Origin: Sphingomonas citricola
Lineage (GTDB): Bacteria; Pseudomonadota; Alphaproteobacteria; Sphingomonadales; Sphingomonadaceae
Direction: 5' to 3'
DNA length: 64,000 nucleotides
NCBI RefSeq assembly: GCF_019429535.1
Contig: NZ_JAHXZM010000006.1
Coordinates: 173,076 to 237,075, forward strand
In this document: one piece after another, positions 27,307 to 40,245 of the stretch
Layout: every line of letters begins with the position of its first letter
Numbering within the stretch: the first letter of the stretch is position 1
Notes under the pieces: model-generated
What the model saw: only the letters and a program-made list of their open reading frames with translations
Told to the model about the DNA's origin: nothing
Database searches by the model: none
Position numbers and translations under genes: made by a program

Positions 27307-29217
27307 TCAGTCGCAGTCGTTCGCCTCGTCGAGCACCGCGAGCGCCATCACGTGTGCCAGATGGCTGAGCCCCTGCGGCAGATTGCCGAGGAACGCGCCG
27401 GTTTCGGGATCGATCATCTCCGACAGAATGCCGTTGCCGTGCGACAGCGCCGCGGTCAGCCGTTCCAGCCGTGCGCGCGCCTCGTCGCGGTGGCCCAGTT
27501 CGGCCAGCGCCTCGACCATCCAGAACGAGCAGGCGAGGAAACAGCCTTCCTCCTTCTCCATGCCCGAATAGCGGTAGTGGAATGGCCCCGCGCCCAGTTC
27601 GCGGTCGATCGCGTCGAGCGTCAGCTTCAACCGTGCGCGCCCGTCGAAGCCGAATCGGACCGCGAGCGCGAGCGAGGCGTCGATCCGGTCGCTGCCGGGA
27701 TACATCACGAACGCCTGCTGCTTGTCCGACCAGCATTCATCCTCGATCCACTGCGCCACCCGGTCGCGCTCGCGCGACCAGCGTTCGCGGCAGGTGGTGG
27801 GTAGCTGTCCCTGGTCGGCGAGCTCCACCGCGCGGGCGAGCGCCTGCCAGCAGCTGATCTTGGACATGGTGTAATGCTGCTCGTCCTCCAGCTCCCACAT
27901 CCCCGCGTCGGGTGTGCGCCAGCGATCGGCGCATTTGTCGGCCAGATGCGAGAGCAGCTTCGCGCTCGCGCTGTCGAGGATATTGCCGCACGCGACGAAA
28001 CAGGCCGCGGTCTCGAAGATGTCGCCGTAGACGCCGTGCTGCTGCTGATTGGTCGCGAGATTGCCGGTGACGACCGGCTGCGAGCCGCGATAGCCGGGCA
28101 TGCGCCATTCCGACACCGGCGGCACCGCGCCGCCGCCAAGCGTGTAGCAGACGCGCGTCCCCGTCTCGCGCAACTGGTTGAGCAGCCAGGTGAACGCCGC
28201 CTTCGCCTCGGCCTCCGCGCCCGCGGCCAGGAACGCCTTGATCGTGTAGCCCGCGTCGCGGATCCAGGCGTAGCGGTAGTCCCAGTTCTTCTTGCCACCG
28301 ATTGCCTCGGGAACCGAGGTCGTTGCCGCCGCCGCGATCGCGCCCGAGGGCGAATAGAGCAGCAGCTTCAAGGCGAGCGCGCTGCGCAGGAACGCGTCAC
28401 GGTCGGCGCCCGCATAAGCCACGCCCGCCGACCAGTCGCGCCATTCCTTGTCGGACACGTCGATCCGCGCGTCGATCTGGCGGATGTCGGGTGCGACCAG
28501 CGGTTCGTCGCGTCCCGCGACGATCGCGACGGTGCGACGCTCGCCCGGAGCGACCGTCAGCGTACCGGTGATCCCCTCATCCGCCCAGTCGCAGGCGAGC
28601 GCGTCGTCGTGGACGAACAGCCCCAGCACGCGCTCGACGTGGAACACGGTGTGTCTGCCGATGGTCGAGTGATACGGATTGACCGTGTCGCCGCGTCGCC
28701 CGGGGCGCATCACGAGATCGAAGCGGACCGATCCCTCGATCCCCTCGACGCGCCGTGCGAGTTCGGCCCAGGGTAATCGCCCGGCATTGCCGCTGTTCAT
28801 CGACTCGGTCAGCCGCGCGCAGCCCGACGCGGTGGTGAACACCGTCTCAAGCACGTTGCTCTCGGCACGGTAGCCGCGCTCGACGGTGAATGGTTCGCTC
28901 GGTTGCAGTACGAAGCAGCCGCCGTTCTCGGCGTCGAGCAGCCGGTCGAACAGTGGTGGTGAGTCCATGTTGGGCACGCACCACCAGTCGATCGACCCGT
29001 CGCTGCCCGACAGCGCCACCGATCGGCCGTCGCCCAGCGCGCCATATTGCTCGAGCGGCAGATAGCCACCGATCCGCGCGCCGGGCGCGACCGCGGCGCG
29101 CGCACGTGCGAACAAGTTGGTGACTAGGTTCAACGCCGCGGCACGACGAGCGGGTGCGGGGCGGGCACCGGAGATGATGGGAGCACGTGCAATCCTTGAT
29201 GGGATGAGCACGTACAA
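27307..29217 (-). CDS. Glycoside hydrolase family 15 protein (glucoamylase/trehalase-like)
   Basis: This protein of up to 636 residues opens, after about 45 uncertain residues, with GGYLPLEQYGALGDGRSVAL and DGSIDWWCVP, the N-terminal sandwich domain of bacterial GH15 enzymes. The (alpha/alpha)6 barrel follows, with KNWDYRYAWIRDAGYTIKA, the general acid region MWELEDEQHYTMSK and the general base Glu in GMEKEEGCFLA. Members hydrolyse alpha-glucosidic bonds, including trehalose or maltodextrins. No signal peptide is evident, so it is cytosolic. The 29217 start is TTG and the true start may be further in. It probably heads an operon with the SDR gene. Confidence 0.87.
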   Translation of the reverse strand: MYVLIPSRIARAPIISGARPAPARRAAALNLVTNLFARARAAVAPGARIGGYLPLEQYGALGDGRSVALSGSDGSIDWWCVPNMDSPPLFDRLLDAENGGCFVLQPSEPFTVERGYRAESNVLETVFTTASGCARLTESMNSGNAGRLPWAELARRVEGIEGSVRFDLVMRPGRRGDTVNPYHSTIGRHTVFHVERVLGLFVHDDALACDWADEGITGTLTVAPGERRTVAIVAGRDEPLVAPDIRQIDARIDVSDKEWRDWSAGVAYAGADRDAFLRSALALKLLLYSPSGAIAAAATTSVPEAIGGKKNWDYRYAWIRDAGYTIKAFLAAGAEAEAKAAFTWLLNQLRETGTRVCYTLGGGAVPPVSEWRMPGYRGSQPVVTGNLATNQQQHGVYGDIFETAACFVACGNILDSASAKLLSHLADKCADRWRTPDAGMWELEDEQHYTMSKISCWQALARAVELADQGQLPTTCRERWSRERDRVAQWIEDECWSDKQQAFVMYPGSDRIDASLALAVRFGFDGRARLKLTLDAIDRELGAGPFHYRYSGMEKEEGCFLACSFWMVEALAELGHRDEARARLERLTAALSHGNGILSEMIDPETGAFLGNLPQGLSHLAHVMALAVLDEANDCD

Positions 29218-29229
29218 TGTTTGTGACCT

Positions 29230-29245
29230 GCGTTAGTTCTAACGC
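29230..29245. promoter_or_regulatory. Perfect inverted repeat in divergent promoter region
   Basis: GCGTTAG-TT-CTAACGC has 7-bp arms and lies 13 bp upstream of the proposed GH15 start, in the gap before the divergent GNAT gene. It resembles an operator for a dimeric regulator; the regulator is not identified. Confidence 0.45.
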
Positions 29246-29353
29246 GCATGGTCGAACGCGGCGCTGCCCCGCGCCTCGACGCGCAGGGGGAGCGGATCGC
29301 GCGCTCGCCCGTTGGCCGTGCAACGAGCGGATACGCGCAACTGGAGAGCGATG

Positions 29354-29866
29354 ATGGACTGGGACGATACCGAGACGCTGGTGACGCGAACCGGCTTTCG
29401 TTTCTTCCTCCGCCCCGTCACGCCCCACGACACGCCGACGCTCGAGGAGCTGTTCCGGCAGGTTTCGGCGGAAGATCTGCGGTTCCGCTTTCTGACGGGC
29501 GAGCGCGACACGAGCGAGCAGCGTTTCGCGCAATTGATGTCCGATCGGGAAGCGCGTGTGACGAGCTTTCTCGCCTTCGACGAACGCCGCGCGGTGATCG
29601 CGTCCGCGACACTACGGGGCGATGCCAAGGGGGAGGAATGCGAGGTCGCGATCATGATCCGCGCGGCGTCGAAGGGGCGCGGCATCGGCTGGACGCTGCT
29701 CGACTATCTCGTCGGCTATGCCGTAAACGCGGGTTACGCGACACTCGTGTCGATCGAGGATCGCGAGAACAGCGAGTCGCTGATGCTCCAGCGGCAGATG
29801 GGGTTCGCAACCGAGCCGGTCGCCGACGAACCCACGCTGGTCAGGGTCCGGCGGCGGTTGCGCTGA
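29354..29866 (+). CDS. GNAT-family N-acetyltransferase
   Basis: This 170-residue protein has a GNAT fold: RPVTPHDTPTLEELFRQVS, EDLRFRFLTG, then the acetyl-CoA-binding loop SKGRGIGWTLLDYLVGYA and a C-terminal MLQRQMGFA. The pattern is that of the acetyltransferase domain found in Pat-type protein acetylases, but without the NDP-forming acyl-CoA synthetase part. Possible substrates are proteins or small amines. GGAG at 29343-29346 lies 7 nt before the ATG at 29354; ATG 29351 is an equally possible start. Confidence 0.82.
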   Translation: MDWDDTETLVTRTGFRFFLRPVTPHDTPTLEELFRQVSAEDLRFRFLTGERDTSEQRFAQLMSDREARVTSFLAFDERRAVIASATLRGDAKGEECEVAIMIRAASKGRGIGWTLLDYLVGYAVNAGYATLVSIEDRENSESLMLQRQMGFATEPVADEPTLVRVRRRLR

Positions 29867-29881
29867 CGGGCCGCCCTATCG

Positions 29882-30232
29882 TTACAGGCCCAGGGCATAG
29901 GTGATCACGAAGCACGCCGCGGTCAGCAGCAGCATCGCGGCGATGAACGTCGCGTCAGCCACGCGTTCCATCGCGTGGAGCCGGCGATGGTCGAGGCTAC
30001 GCAGCGAGAAATAGGACGCGAGCGTGGCGACGAGGAACAGCAGCGAATCGATCGCGAGCAGATCGTCGGCGATGCCCGCGCGCCGCCCGATCACGACCGA
30101 GACGTGGAGCAGCCCGATCCCGGTCAGGCAGACCCCGACCATCGCCGAGGCGATCGGGCAGATCAGCCGGCAGATCCGCTCGTCGAGCTGGCGTCGGCGT
30201 TGCCGCGCATGGTCGGTCCGGGCAGCATCCAT
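29882..30232 (-). CDS. Small integral membrane protein, unknown function
   Basis: This 116-residue protein has three hydrophobic segments (IASAMVGVCLTGIGLLHVSV, DSLLFLVATLASYF and FIAAMLLLTAACFVITYALG) after a charged N-terminus (ARQRRRQLDERICRL). No catalytic motif is seen. It is convergent with the GNAT gene, with a gap of 15 bp. The family is not recognised with certainty. Confidence 0.7.
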   Translation of the reverse strand: MDAARTDHARQRRRQLDERICRLICPIASAMVGVCLTGIGLLHVSVVIGRRAGIADDLLAIDSLLFLVATLASYFSLRSLDHRRLHAMERVADATFIAAMLLLTAACFVITYALGL

Positions 30233-30303
30233 CGCGCGTCGTGCATGTCGCGGCCGGGGTGACGCCGCGCTGACGCCGGCGTGACCGATCGCTCATGCGC
30301 GCG

Positions 30304-30597
30304 TCAGCGCAGCGCGTCCCCCGCGCGCGGATCGCGCAGCACCGCGAGGCGATCGCGCATCCACTCGCGCTTGAACCGTGTATAGTTGGTTTCGCGCAGG
30401 TGAATGTCGCGATCCTCGATCCACAGCTTTAGCTCGGTCAGCGCCTCTCGCTCGTCGCTGTCCAGTGCGGCGGGATCGGGCACGCCCTTGGACAATTCGG
30501 CCGCGAAGATGTCGCCGCCGTTTGCCACGCGCTGCAGCGTCGTCATCAGGAAAGTGCGTTGATCGGCCACGCCCCGCATGTTCCGCATGTGGAACAA
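30304..30597 (-). CDS. Small hypothetical protein
   Basis: This 97-residue soluble protein is rich in charged residues (SDEREALTELKLWIEDRDIH). Several Met codons near the start (residues 1, 4 and 7) leave the exact start open. No known domain is recognised. It is divergent from the flavin oxidoreductase gene. Confidence 0.6.
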   Translation of the reverse strand: MFHMRNMRGVADQRTFLMTTLQRVANGGDIFAAELSKGVPDPAALDSDEREALTELKLWIEDRDIHLRETNYTRFKREWMRDRLAVLRDPRAGDALR

Positions 30598-30737
30598 GGC
30601 GGCAACCGCGCAGGCTTACACTTTGGTCGGGTATGGGGGACCGGAGCAGGTACGAGTGCGGGATACACGCCGACCGAAACGATGCTGTTCCGCGCTGCGG
30701 CTTGTGCCGCGGATCTGGGGACGCCAGCTTCACCGAT

Positions 30738-31757
30738 ATGAAAAGCATTGGTTTCCTGTCGTTCGGCCATTGGTCGAACACACCGCATTCGGCCACTCGC
30801 TCGGCCAGCGACGTCCTGCTCCAATCGATCGACCTCGCGGTCGCAGCGGAGGAGCTGGGTGCAGACGGCGCCTATTTCCGCGTCCACCATTTCGCGCAGC
30901 AGCTCGCTTCGCCGTTTCCGCTCCTCGCCGCGGTCGGCGCGCGCACCAGGCGGATCGAGATCGGCACCGGCGTGATCGACATGCGCTACGAAAACCCGTT
31001 TTACATGGCGGAGGATGCGGGATCGGCCGATCTGATCGGCGGCGGACGGCTGCAACTAGGGCTGAGCCGCGGTTCGCCCGAGCAGGTGATCGATGGCTGG
31101 CGCTATTTCGGCTACGCGCCGCCTGAGGGGCAGAGCGATGCCGACATGGGTCGACGCCACGCCGAGGTGTTTCTCGAGCTGTTGAAGGGTGAGGGGTTCG
31201 CGCAGCCCAATCCGCGCCCGATGTTCCCCAACCCGCCGGGGCTGCTGCGACTGGAACCACACGCGCCCGGCCTGCGCGAGCGAATCTGGTGGGGATCGGG
31301 CGCGAACGCGACCGCGGTGTGGGCGGCGCAGATGGGGATGAACCTGCAGAGCTCGACGCTCAAGGCCGATGAGAGCGGCGAGCCGTTCCACGTCCAACAG
31401 GCGAAACAGATCCGCCTGTACCGCGACGCGTGGAAGGAGGCGGGGCATCAGCGCCAGCCGCGCGTGTCCGTGTCGCGCTCGATCTTCGCGATCACCGACG
31501 ACCGCGACCGCGCCTATTTCGGGCGCGACGGCGAGGGCAGCGACCAGATCGGCGTCATCGACAACATGCGCGCGGTGTTCGGGCGCTCCTACGCTGCGGA
31601 GCCCGAGCGGTTGATCGAGCAGCTACGCGGCGACGAGGCCATCGCGGAAGCCGACACGTTGCTTCTCACCGTGCCCAACCAGCTCGGCGTCGACTATAAT
31701 GCGCACGTGATCGAGAACATCCTGACCCACGTCGCGCCCGCGCTCGGCTGGCGCTGA
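30738..31757 (+). CDS. LLM-class flavin-dependent oxidoreductase
   Basis: This 339-residue bacterial-luciferase-like TIM barrel has the signature blocks AAEELGADGAYFRVHHFAQQ, IEIGTGVIDMRYENPFYMAEDAG and GGGRLQLGLSRGSPEQVIDG, with the typical C-terminal YNAHVIENILTHVAPALGW. It uses reduced FMN or F420 to oxidise or monooxygenate a substrate that is not predictable here. The ATG at 30738 opens directly with the first beta-strand (IGFLSFGHW); longer in-frame sequence upstream is Arg-rich and unlike the family. Confidence 0.9.
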   Translation: MKSIGFLSFGHWSNTPHSATRSASDVLLQSIDLAVAAEELGADGAYFRVHHFAQQLASPFPLLAAVGARTRRIEIGTGVIDMRYENPFYMAEDAGSADLIGGGRLQLGLSRGSPEQVIDGWRYFGYAPPEGQSDADMGRRHAEVFLELLKGEGFAQPNPRPMFPNPPGLLRLEPHAPGLRERIWWGSGANATAVWAAQMGMNLQSSTLKADESGEPFHVQQAKQIRLYRDAWKEAGHQRQPRVSVSRSIFAITDDRDRAYFGRDGEGSDQIGVIDNMRAVFGRSYAAEPERLIEQLRGDEAIAEADTLLLTVPNQLGVDYNAHVIENILTHVAPALGWR

Positions 31758-31784
31758 CCGTGTCGCGAACGGTGTCGGGGGCAA

Positions 31785-31919
31785 TCAGCCGATCACGCCG
31801 CCCGCGATCAGCAGCATCGTCAGCGTCGCGACCAGCAGGAACGCGAGATAATACAGCCCGAAGCTGATCGGCACTTCGGATTGCTCGTGGAATGCCTGAT
31901 CGTCCATCTGCTCGCTCAT
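31785..31919 (-). CDS. 44-residue single-span membrane protein
   Basis: This small frame starts MSEQMDDQAFHEQSEVPISF, continues into one strong transmembrane helix (LYYLAFLLVATLTMLLIAGG) and ends VIG. The acidic/polar N-terminus and single C-terminal helix suggest a tail-anchored inner-membrane microprotein. It is convergent with the LLM gene (27 bp from its stop). No homologue is recognised; codon usage is like that of neighbouring genes. Confidence 0.6.
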   Translation of the reverse strand: MSEQMDDQAFHEQSEVPISFGLYYLAFLLVATLTMLLIAGGVIG

Positions 31920-32026
31920 CGCGGTTTCCTGCTCGCAATCTTGCTTAGTCAACCGTGGAGTGGGCGGTTCGATCCCGCGCCGCCTGCCCGCGGAGCCACC
32001 CGGCGTGCCGCTCGTTCACTTAAAGG

Positions 32027-33115
32027 ATGGCGACGGCAGCACTCTCGAACGATCGGACGACGCGCGCGTGGCGACCGCGCCGCGTGCTGGTGACGCGCTC
32101 GGCGCTCGGCTTCGCGCATGGTCGCGCCATCGCCGCGCGTGCGGCGGCGCAGGGGATCGCGGTGGTCGAACTCGCCGGCGACCGGCTAAACCTCGCGCTG
32201 CCCGACGATCCACGCCGCGCTTATGCGGAGGCGAAGAACACGCTCGCCGTCACGGTCGCGCCGCCGTCGAAGCGCCGGTTGCAGCCGATCGCGCCGAGCG
32301 CGGACTGGCGCGTCGACCTCGCCGAAGGGTGCCCGGCGCATTGCAGCTACTGCTACCTCGCCGGGTCGCTCAAAGGTCCGCCGATCACGCGCGTCTACGC
32401 CAATCTCGACGAGATCTTGGGCGTGCTGCCCAACTATCTGGGGCAGGGCACGATCACGTCGCGCTCGGACGCGCGTGCGCACGAGGGAACGACGTTCGAG
32501 GCATCGTGCTATACCGATCCGCTCGCGCTCGAGCCGCTAACGGGGTCATTGTCGGCGGCGATCGCGTGGTTCGGACGCTGGCACGCAGACGCGCAACTGC
32601 GTTTCACGACCAAGTTCGCCGACGTGACCCCGCTGCTCGGGCTCGACCACGGCGGACGCACGCGGATGCGCGCCTCGCTCAACCCGCCCGCCTTCGCGCG
32701 GTTCGAGGGCGGGACCGCGCGCGTTCACGACCGGCTCGCGGCGCTGCGGCAGATGGCACTCGCCGGCTACCCGATCGGTCTCACGATCGCGCCGATCATC
32801 GCGGCGCCGGGGTGGGAGGAGGCCTATGGCGTGCTGATAGCGGATGCGGCGGCCACGCTCGCCGATCTGCCCGCGCTCGACCTGACGGTCGAACTGATCA
32901 CGCACCGGTTCAACACGGGATCGAAGGCGGTGCTCGACAGCTGGTATCCCGGTTCCGCGATCGACATGACCGCGACCAACCGCGTCACCAAGCGCACCAA
33001 GTTCGGCGCGGAAAAGCAGGTGTACGACGCCGCCACGATGCGCGCGCTGCGCGGCTTCTTCGAGCGCGCGATCGCCGATGCGCTACCCGCGGCGCGCATC
33101 CTCTATTGGACCTGA
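32027..33115 (+). CDS. Radical SAM protein, spore photoproduct lyase (SplB)-like
   Basis: This 362-residue protein carries the radical SAM cysteine motif in EGCPAHCSYCYLAGSL (C-x3-C-x2-C) inside a SplB-like frame (RLNLALPDDPRRAYAEAKNT, QPIAPSADWRVDLAEG). SplB repairs the thymine spore photoproduct in spore formers. This organism type does not form spores, so the role is probably repair of similar lesions or another radical reaction. It is a well-known unexplained family in Alphaproteobacteria. The ATG lies directly after AAAGG, so the ribosome-binding site is poorly spaced. It is transcribed alone. Confidence 0.85.
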   Translation: MATAALSNDRTTRAWRPRRVLVTRSALGFAHGRAIAARAAAQGIAVVELAGDRLNLALPDDPRRAYAEAKNTLAVTVAPPSKRRLQPIAPSADWRVDLAEGCPAHCSYCYLAGSLKGPPITRVYANLDEILGVLPNYLGQGTITSRSDARAHEGTTFEASCYTDPLALEPLTGSLSAAIAWFGRWHADAQLRFTTKFADVTPLLGLDHGGRTRMRASLNPPAFARFEGGTARVHDRLAALRQMALAGYPIGLTIAPIIAAPGWEEAYGVLIADAAATLADLPALDLTVELITHRFNTGSKAVLDSWYPGSAIDMTATNRVTKRTKFGAEKQVYDAATMRALRGFFERAIADALPAARILYWT

Positions 33116-33363
33116 GGATCCTGGTCGCTTTGCACTACCGCATGGTGCAATCGCATCATTTACCCGCGTGGGCGGATCGGCGACGCTACCGCAGTGGGCG
33201 TGGGGACATCGATACAGGTCGGCGGGGCAGGTAATGACACCGCGATCAACGACGGGTGCGCGCCGCCATATACGCCAGACGCGAAACGGCCGGCCGCAAT
33301 CCCCGGACTGGGGACCCACGACCGGCCGTACGGATCAATCGCGCCGCGAGGCGCGGGGGATGA
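33116..33363. other. Intergenic region without a visible gene
   Basis: This region lies between the convergent SplB-like and SWIB genes. Short GC inverted repeats are present (GGCCGG near 33290 against CCGGCC near 33322), but there is no T-run and no coding frame with a convincing start. Confidence 0.4.
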
Positions 33364-33705
33364 TCAGGCCTTCTTGGCGGTCAGGTGTGCGCTCAGGAAC
33401 TTGTTCATCTCGAACATGCTCGCCGACTTCTTGCCGAAGATCTTCTCCAGCTTGTCGTCCGCGTTGATCTGGCGGCGATCCTTGGCGTCCTGCAGGTCGT
33501 GCTTCTTGATATATTCCCACACCTTGCTGACGACTTCGCTGCGCGGCAGGTCGTCCTTGCCGACGATCTCCGCGAGGTCGGCCGAGGGGGTGACGGGGGC
33601 GGTGATGCCGCCGCGCGCGCCGGTCGCGGGCTTGCCGGTCGCCTTGACCTTCTTTTCCGCGGTTGCCGTCTCGTCCTTGCCGCGCTTCTCTGCCGAACGT
33701 GCCAT
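33364..33705 (-). CDS. SWIB/MDM2 domain-containing protein
   Basis: This 113-residue protein has a Lys/Ala-rich, probably disordered N-terminus (residues 1-35) and a SWIB domain (LAEIVGKDDLPRSEVVSKVW, EYIKKHDLQDAKDRRQINAD, KLEKIFGKKSASMFEMNKFL). In eukaryotes SWIB occurs in chromatin-remodelling subunits; bacterial versions are often nucleoid- or topoisomerase-linked, but the function here is unproven. A Shine-Dalgarno AAAGGGAG precedes the ATG. Confidence 0.92.
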   Translation of the reverse strand: MARSAEKRGKDETATAEKKVKATGKPATGARGGITAPVTPSADLAEIVGKDDLPRSEVVSKVWEYIKKHDLQDAKDRRQINADDKLEKIFGKKSASMFEMNKFLSAHLTAKKA

Positions 33706-33887
33706 GATCTACTCCCTTTGAACATGCGGCGCCCGTCAGAGGCGCGCCGCCGTGAACCCGTGTCTGTCGGGGCAAGCGTGAGAAACGCTGCCGTAATGAC
33801 ATGTCGTCGTACCGATTGCCGAGCAGGTCAACATCCCGCGTGGACGCGTGTTCCGCTTTTCGCACGTCCGGTGCGCCATGTTGAGGG

Positions 33888-34256
33888 TCAACGCGGGTGT
33901 CCGGCGGCGAGCGCGATCCCGGCAAGGTTCTGCGAACGCTTGATATATCTGACGCGGAGGCTTCCCTTGATCGCCTTAAGCGCGAGAAACGCCGCCAGAT
34001 GCTCCGCGTGCGCCGCGGGCACCCGCACGCGCGCATTTGCCTGTGCGACGACCGCGGCGGCGTCGCCCAGCAGCACGACGTCGCCGAGTCCCTCGCCGAC
34101 GACGCGGCGCGCGGCGTCGATCAGCGCCAGCCATTCGGCCTCCATACTGGTGCCCACGCCCAGGCAGCGCGCGACGAACGCCCGGCCACCGATCACCACC
34201 GCGGTCTCCATCCCCGCGGGCAACGGACGCAGCCCGCCGTCGAAGAAGACCTTCAC
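33888..34256 (-). CDS. RNase H-like protein
   Basis: This 122-residue RNase HI-type fold has catalytic acids in [16 protein letters not shown] and LLGDA. The fourth acid, usually Asp in the N-x2-AD motif, is replaced by Gly here ([10 protein letters not shown]), so activity may be reduced or altered. The GTG start (34254-34256) overlaps the TGA of the upstream pseudouridine synthase, which supports translational coupling. Length is short compared with true RNase HI (about 150). Confidence 0.78.
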   Translation of the reverse strand: MKVFFDGGLRPLPAGMETAVVIGGRAFVARCLGVGTSMEAEWLALIDAARRVVGEGLGDVVLLGDAAAVVAQANARVRVPAAHAEHLAAFLALKAIKGSLRVRYIKRSQNLAGIALAAGHPR

Positions 34257-34792
34257 ACCCGCACCCAAGTTCCGGGTGCAATCCCGTCGAGCGTCCAGTC
34301 GCCGATCCGCCAGCGCACCAGCCTGAGCGTCGGCAACCCCACCGCCGCGGTCATCCGTCGCACCTGGCGGTTGCGTCCCTCGCGGATGGTGAGCCGCAGC
34401 CACGCGTCGGGCACGCTCGCGCGGTAACGGATCGGCGGGTTGCGCGGCCACAGTTCGGGCGGGTCGATCGCCTCGACCTCGGCCGGGCGTGTCGGGCCGT
34501 CGTTCAGCGTCACGCCGCGGCGCAGGGCATCGAGCGCCGCGTCGCCCGCCACCCCCTCGACCTGGACCAGATAGGTCTTGGGCAGCTTGAACGCGGGATC
34601 GGCGATCCGCGCCTGCAGGCGCCCGTCGTCGGTCAGCAGCAGCAACCCCTCGCTGTCACGGTCGAGCCGCCCGGCCGGATAGACGCGGGGGACCTGCACA
34701 TAGTCGGACAACGTTTCGCGGCTGGTCGGCGATTTCGCGTCGGTGAACTGGCTCAGCACCCCGAACGGCTTGTTGAGCGCGATCAGCGTCAC
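34253..34792 (-). CDS. Pseudouridine synthase, RsuA/RluE type
   Basis: This 179-residue protein has the catalytic motif [17 protein letters not shown], with the nucleophilic Asp in RLD, and the family end-motifs RPAEVEAID and [11 protein letters not shown]. The absence of an S4 domain matches the short RluE branch, which modifies a single 23S rRNA uridine; the exact site is inferred from family only. The GTG start (34790-34792) overlaps the stop of the upstream FAD protein (GTGA), and its own stop overlaps the next gene in the same way. Confidence 0.9.
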   Translation of the reverse strand: MTLIALNKPFGVLSQFTDAKSPTSRETLSDYVQVPRVYPAGRLDRDSEGLLLLTDDGRLQARIADPAFKLPKTYLVQVEGVAGDAALDALRRGVTLNDGPTRPAEVEAIDPPELWPRNPPIRYRASVPDAWLRLTIREGRNRQVRRMTAAVGLPTLRLVRWRIGDWTLDGIAPGTWVRV

Positions 34793-36450
34793 GCGGCGGC
34801 GCGCACCGCTGGCCGCCGGGCGCTCGCGGATGGCTTCGCCCGCACGATGTCGAGCGCGACCGCCTCGGCGACCTTGATCCCGTCGACCCCGGCCGAGAGG
34901 ATGCCGCCGGCATAGCCCGCGCCCTCGCCCGCGGGGAACAGCCCGGCGGTGTTGAGGCTCTGCATGTCCTTGCCGCGCGCGAAGCGGACCGGCGAGGAAG
35001 TACGTGTCTCGACCCCGGTCATCACCACGTCGGGGTGATCGTAGCCCTTGATCTGGCGGCCGAACACCGGGATCGCCTCGCGCATCGCCGCGACCGCGTA
35101 ATCGGGCAGGCACTGCGCCAGGTCGGTCGGGGTGACGCCCGGCTTGTACGACGGCACCACCGAGCCGAGCGTGGTCGAGGCGCGCCCGGCGAGGAAGTCG
35201 CCGACCCGCTGGGCAGGCGCGTGATAATTGCTGCCGCCCGCGACGAACGCCTGTTCCTCCAGCCGCCGTTGGAGCGCGATGCCCGCGAGCGGATCGCCCG
35301 GAAAGTCGCGCGCCGGATCGATCGCGACGACGAAGCCCGAATTGGCGTTGCGCTCGTTGCGCGAATACTGGCTCATGCCGTTGGTCGCGACGCGGCCTTC
35401 CTCGCTGGTCGCGGCAACGACGGTGCCGCCGGGGCACATGCAGAAGCTGTAGACGGTGCGCCCGTTCGAGCAGTGATGCGAGATGTGATATTCCGCCGCG
35501 CCCAGGATCGGGTTGCCCGCGTCATGGCCGAAGCGCGCGCGGTCGATCCACGATTGCGGATGCTCGATCCGCACCCCGACCGAGAAGGGCTTGGCCTCGG
35601 CATGGACGCCCGCGGCGTGGAGCATCGCGAACGTGTCGCGCGCGCTGTGGCCGATCGCCATCACGACATGGCTCGCCTCCAGGTAACCGCCGCCCGCCAG
35701 ATGGAGTCCGCGTACGCGGCGCTCGCCCCCTGCATCGCGCTCGACGTCGAGCCCGTCGACACGGGTCGAGAAACGGTATTCGCCGCCCAGTTCCTCGATC
35801 TTGGCGCGCATGCTCTCCACCATCGTGACCAGGCGAAACGTCCCGATGTGCGGGTGTGCCTCGGTCAGGATTTCCTCGGGCGCGCCGGCGCGGACGAACT
35901 CGGTCAGCACCTTGCGCGCGAGGTGGCGCGGATCCTTGATCCGGCTGTAGAGCTTGCCGTCCGAAAAGGTGCCCGCGCCGCCCTCGCCGTATTGGACGTT
36001 CGATTCGGGGTTGAGCACGCTGCGCCGCCACAGGCCCCAGGTGTCCTTGGTCCGCTCGCGCACCACCTTGCCGCGTTCGAGCACGATCGGGCGGAAGCCC
36101 TGTTCGGCGAGGATCAGTGCGGCGAACAGCCCGCACGGCCCCGCACCGACCACTACCGGGCGCATCGCTCCCTCGGGCGCAGTCGCGACGGGTTTGTAGC
36201 GCGTGTCGGGGGTCAGCCCGACATCGCGGTCGCGGCGCAAGCGGGCGAGCACGGTGCCCTCGTTCTTCACCGCCACGTCGACCGTATAGACGAGCGCGAT
36301 GTTGCTGCGATCGCGCGCGTCATGGCCGCGGCGTGCGACCGAGAAGCGGATCAGGTCGCGCGGCGTGATCTTCAACCGCTTCAGGATCGCGGCGGGCAGC
36401 GCCTCGTCGGCGTGGTGGAGCGGCAGCTTCAGTTCGTTAACGCGGATCAT
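34789..36450 (-). CDS. FAD-dependent oxidoreductase (uncharacterised NAD(P)/FAD family)
   Basis: This 553-residue protein has an N-terminal domain of about 90 residues ([20 protein letters not shown]), the dinucleotide motif [20 protein letters not shown] near residue 97, then the conserved blocks [35 protein letters not shown] and [19 protein letters not shown]. These mark the widespread uncharacterised FAD dehydrogenase family (COG2509-like). The substrate is unknown. It is the first gene of a three-gene overlapping set with the pseudouridine synthase and the RNase H-like protein. Confidence 0.88.
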   Translation of the reverse strand: MIRVNELKLPLHHADEALPAAILKRLKITPRDLIRFSVARRGHDARDRSNIALVYTVDVAVKNEGTVLARLRRDRDVGLTPDTRYKPVATAPEGAMRPVVVGAGPCGLFAALILAEQGFRPIVLERGKVVRERTKDTWGLWRRSVLNPESNVQYGEGGAGTFSDGKLYSRIKDPRHLARKVLTEFVRAGAPEEILTEAHPHIGTFRLVTMVESMRAKIEELGGEYRFSTRVDGLDVERDAGGERRVRGLHLAGGGYLEASHVVMAIGHSARDTFAMLHAAGVHAEAKPFSVGVRIEHPQSWIDRARFGHDAGNPILGAAEYHISHHCSNGRTVYSFCMCPGGTVVAATSEEGRVATNGMSQYSRNERNANSGFVVAIDPARDFPGDPLAGIALQRRLEEQAFVAGGSNYHAPAQRVGDFLAGRASTTLGSVVPSYKPGVTPTDLAQCLPDYAVAAMREAIPVFGRQIKGYDHPDVVMTGVETRTSSPVRFARGKDMQSLNTAGLFPAGEGAGYAGGILSAGVDGIKVAEAVALDIVRAKPSASARRPAVRAAA

Positions 36451-36621
36451 TCCAGTGTCTTACACCGTGCCGACCCGGCCGGAAACCTGCCTTGCCGCGC
36501 GATCGAGGTCCGCGGCGATCCGGTGCCCGATCAGCGCAGCTAGGGGCGAGGGCCGGCACGCCCCGCTTTGACTTGGACGCGTCCGCGCCTCTAGGGCGGG
36601 AGCCGAAGCAAAGGGGATGCG

Positions 36622-40244
<3,623 letters not shown>

Positions 40245-40245
<1 letters not shown>

